This document shows positions 5,255 to 5,711 of a stretch of 5,711 nucleotides of DNA, piece after piece; the first letter of the stretch is position 1; the number at the start of each line of letters is the position of its first letter. The stretch is from the NCBI GenBank assembly GCA_050996405.1, contig JBPCRW010000099.1, positions 1 to 5,711 of the forward strand, written 5' to 3'. The position numbers and the translations under genes are program-made. Source of the DNA: JBPCRW01 sp050996405 (GTDB lineage Bacteria > Acidobacteriota > Blastocatellia > Pyrinomonadales > Pyrinomonadaceae). The notes under the pieces were generated by a model. The model had not been told where the DNA came from. It made no database searches and was given only the letters and a program-made list of their open reading frames with translations.

Positions 5255-5711
5255 TTAACCAGCCGTCGTTTCGCCGCCGAGAATCGTCAAAATTTCGCCC
5301 GTGATATAACTCGAATCGGCTTCAGACGCGAAAAAAACATACGCGGGCGCGACTTCTTCGGGCTGTCCAGGACGTTTCATAGGAGTATCCGCGCCGTGTT
5401 TTGCCACCTCTTTCGCCGTTTTGTCGGCAACGTTAAAAGGAGTCCAAATCGGACCGGGCGCGACCGCGTTGACGCGAATTCCCTTTTCGACTAGATTCTG
5501 CGCGAGCGATTTTGTAAAAGCGTGAATCGCGCCCTTCGTCGCCGAATAATCGAGCAGAGTTTTGCTTCCTTCCAAGCCTGTGACCGAGCCGGTGTTAATT
5601 ATCGCCGCGCCTTTTTTGAGATGTTTCAAAGCGGCTTTTGTCATCCGAAAATAACCGTAGATATTCGTCTTAAAAGTTTTGTCGAATTGCTCGTCGGAAA
5701 TTTTCTCGATT
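5255..5711 (-). CDS. Short-chain dehydrogenase/reductase, C-terminal part; 5' end outside window
   Basis: The minus-strand frame is open from the right edge (first full codon at 5710) to the stop at 5255-5257, giving the last 151 residues. An internal ATG at 5644 is not the start, because conserved family sequence (DEQFDKTFKTNIYGYF) lies upstream of it. The classical SDR tetrad is visible, in fragment numbering: Asn16 (TNIYGYF), Ser42 (INTGSVTG), Tyr55 and Lys59 (YSATK). PGPIWTP and the C-terminal TGEILTILGG follow. The cofactor-binding TGxxxGIG motif is outside the window, so NAD/NADP preference cannot be judged. The pattern resembles the roughly 280-300 residue bacterial SDRs related to YhdF, YghA and general stress protein 39. 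The substrate is unknown. The gene converges with the GGDEF-EAL gene across 22 bases. Confidence 0.9.
   Translation of the reverse strand, partial: IEKISDEQFDKTFKTNIYGYFRMTKAALKHLKKGAAIINTGSVTGLEGSKTLLDYSATKGAIHAFTKSLAQNLVEKGIRVNAVAPGPIWTPFNVADKTAKEVAKHGADTPMKRPGQPEEVAPAYVFFASEADSSYITGEILTILGGETTAG

Overview
This window looks like ordinary chromosomal DNA of a moderate-GC member of the Acidobacteriota, most likely Blastocatellia / Pyrinomonadales-like. That assignment rests on family resemblance, not a database search. The best clue is the truncated protein at the left edge, whose C-terminus resembles the Acidobacterial VWFA-related family. A LITAF-like zinc-ribbon protein, an Slt70-like lytic transglycosylase, a PrxQ/BCP peroxiredoxin and a GGDEF-EAL protein fit the same background. 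I see no phage, plasmid, CRISPR, tRNA or rRNA signal.

Layout from left to right. Positions 1-249 (+) hold the end of a VWFA-related protein. Positions 250-433 are an intergenic gap between convergent genes. It contains a compact non-coding element (306-417) with near-perfect terminal inverted repeats, flanked by a perfect 8-bp direct repeat, so it looks like a MITE. Positions 434-904 (-) encode a small protein with an N-terminal zinc ribbon and a C-terminal LITAF-like membrane-associated zinc ribbon. Positions 905-1122 are a divergent intergenic region with a nested hairpin (987-1071) that may lie in the 5' leader of the next gene. Positions 1123-2508 (+) encode an exported lytic transglycosylase, and 2520-3032 (-) encode a peroxiredoxin converging on it with an 11-bp gap. 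Positions 3033-3258 are a divergent AT-rich region with candidate back-to-back promoters. Positions 3259-5232 (+) encode a membrane-anchored PAS-GGDEF-EAL protein, with both catalytic centres and the inhibitory I-site intact. Positions 5255-5711 (-) hold the C-terminal part of a short-chain dehydrogenase cut by the window edge.

The genes alternate in strand, so no multi-gene operon is visible and each is probably its own transcription unit. The functions (cell-wall turnover, peroxide defence, cyclic-di-GMP signalling, a general oxidoreductase) do not form an obvious pathway. I found no convincing new multi-gene system. The points most worth following up are the MITE-like element, the bacterial LITAF-like protein and the structured leader of the transglycosylase gene.
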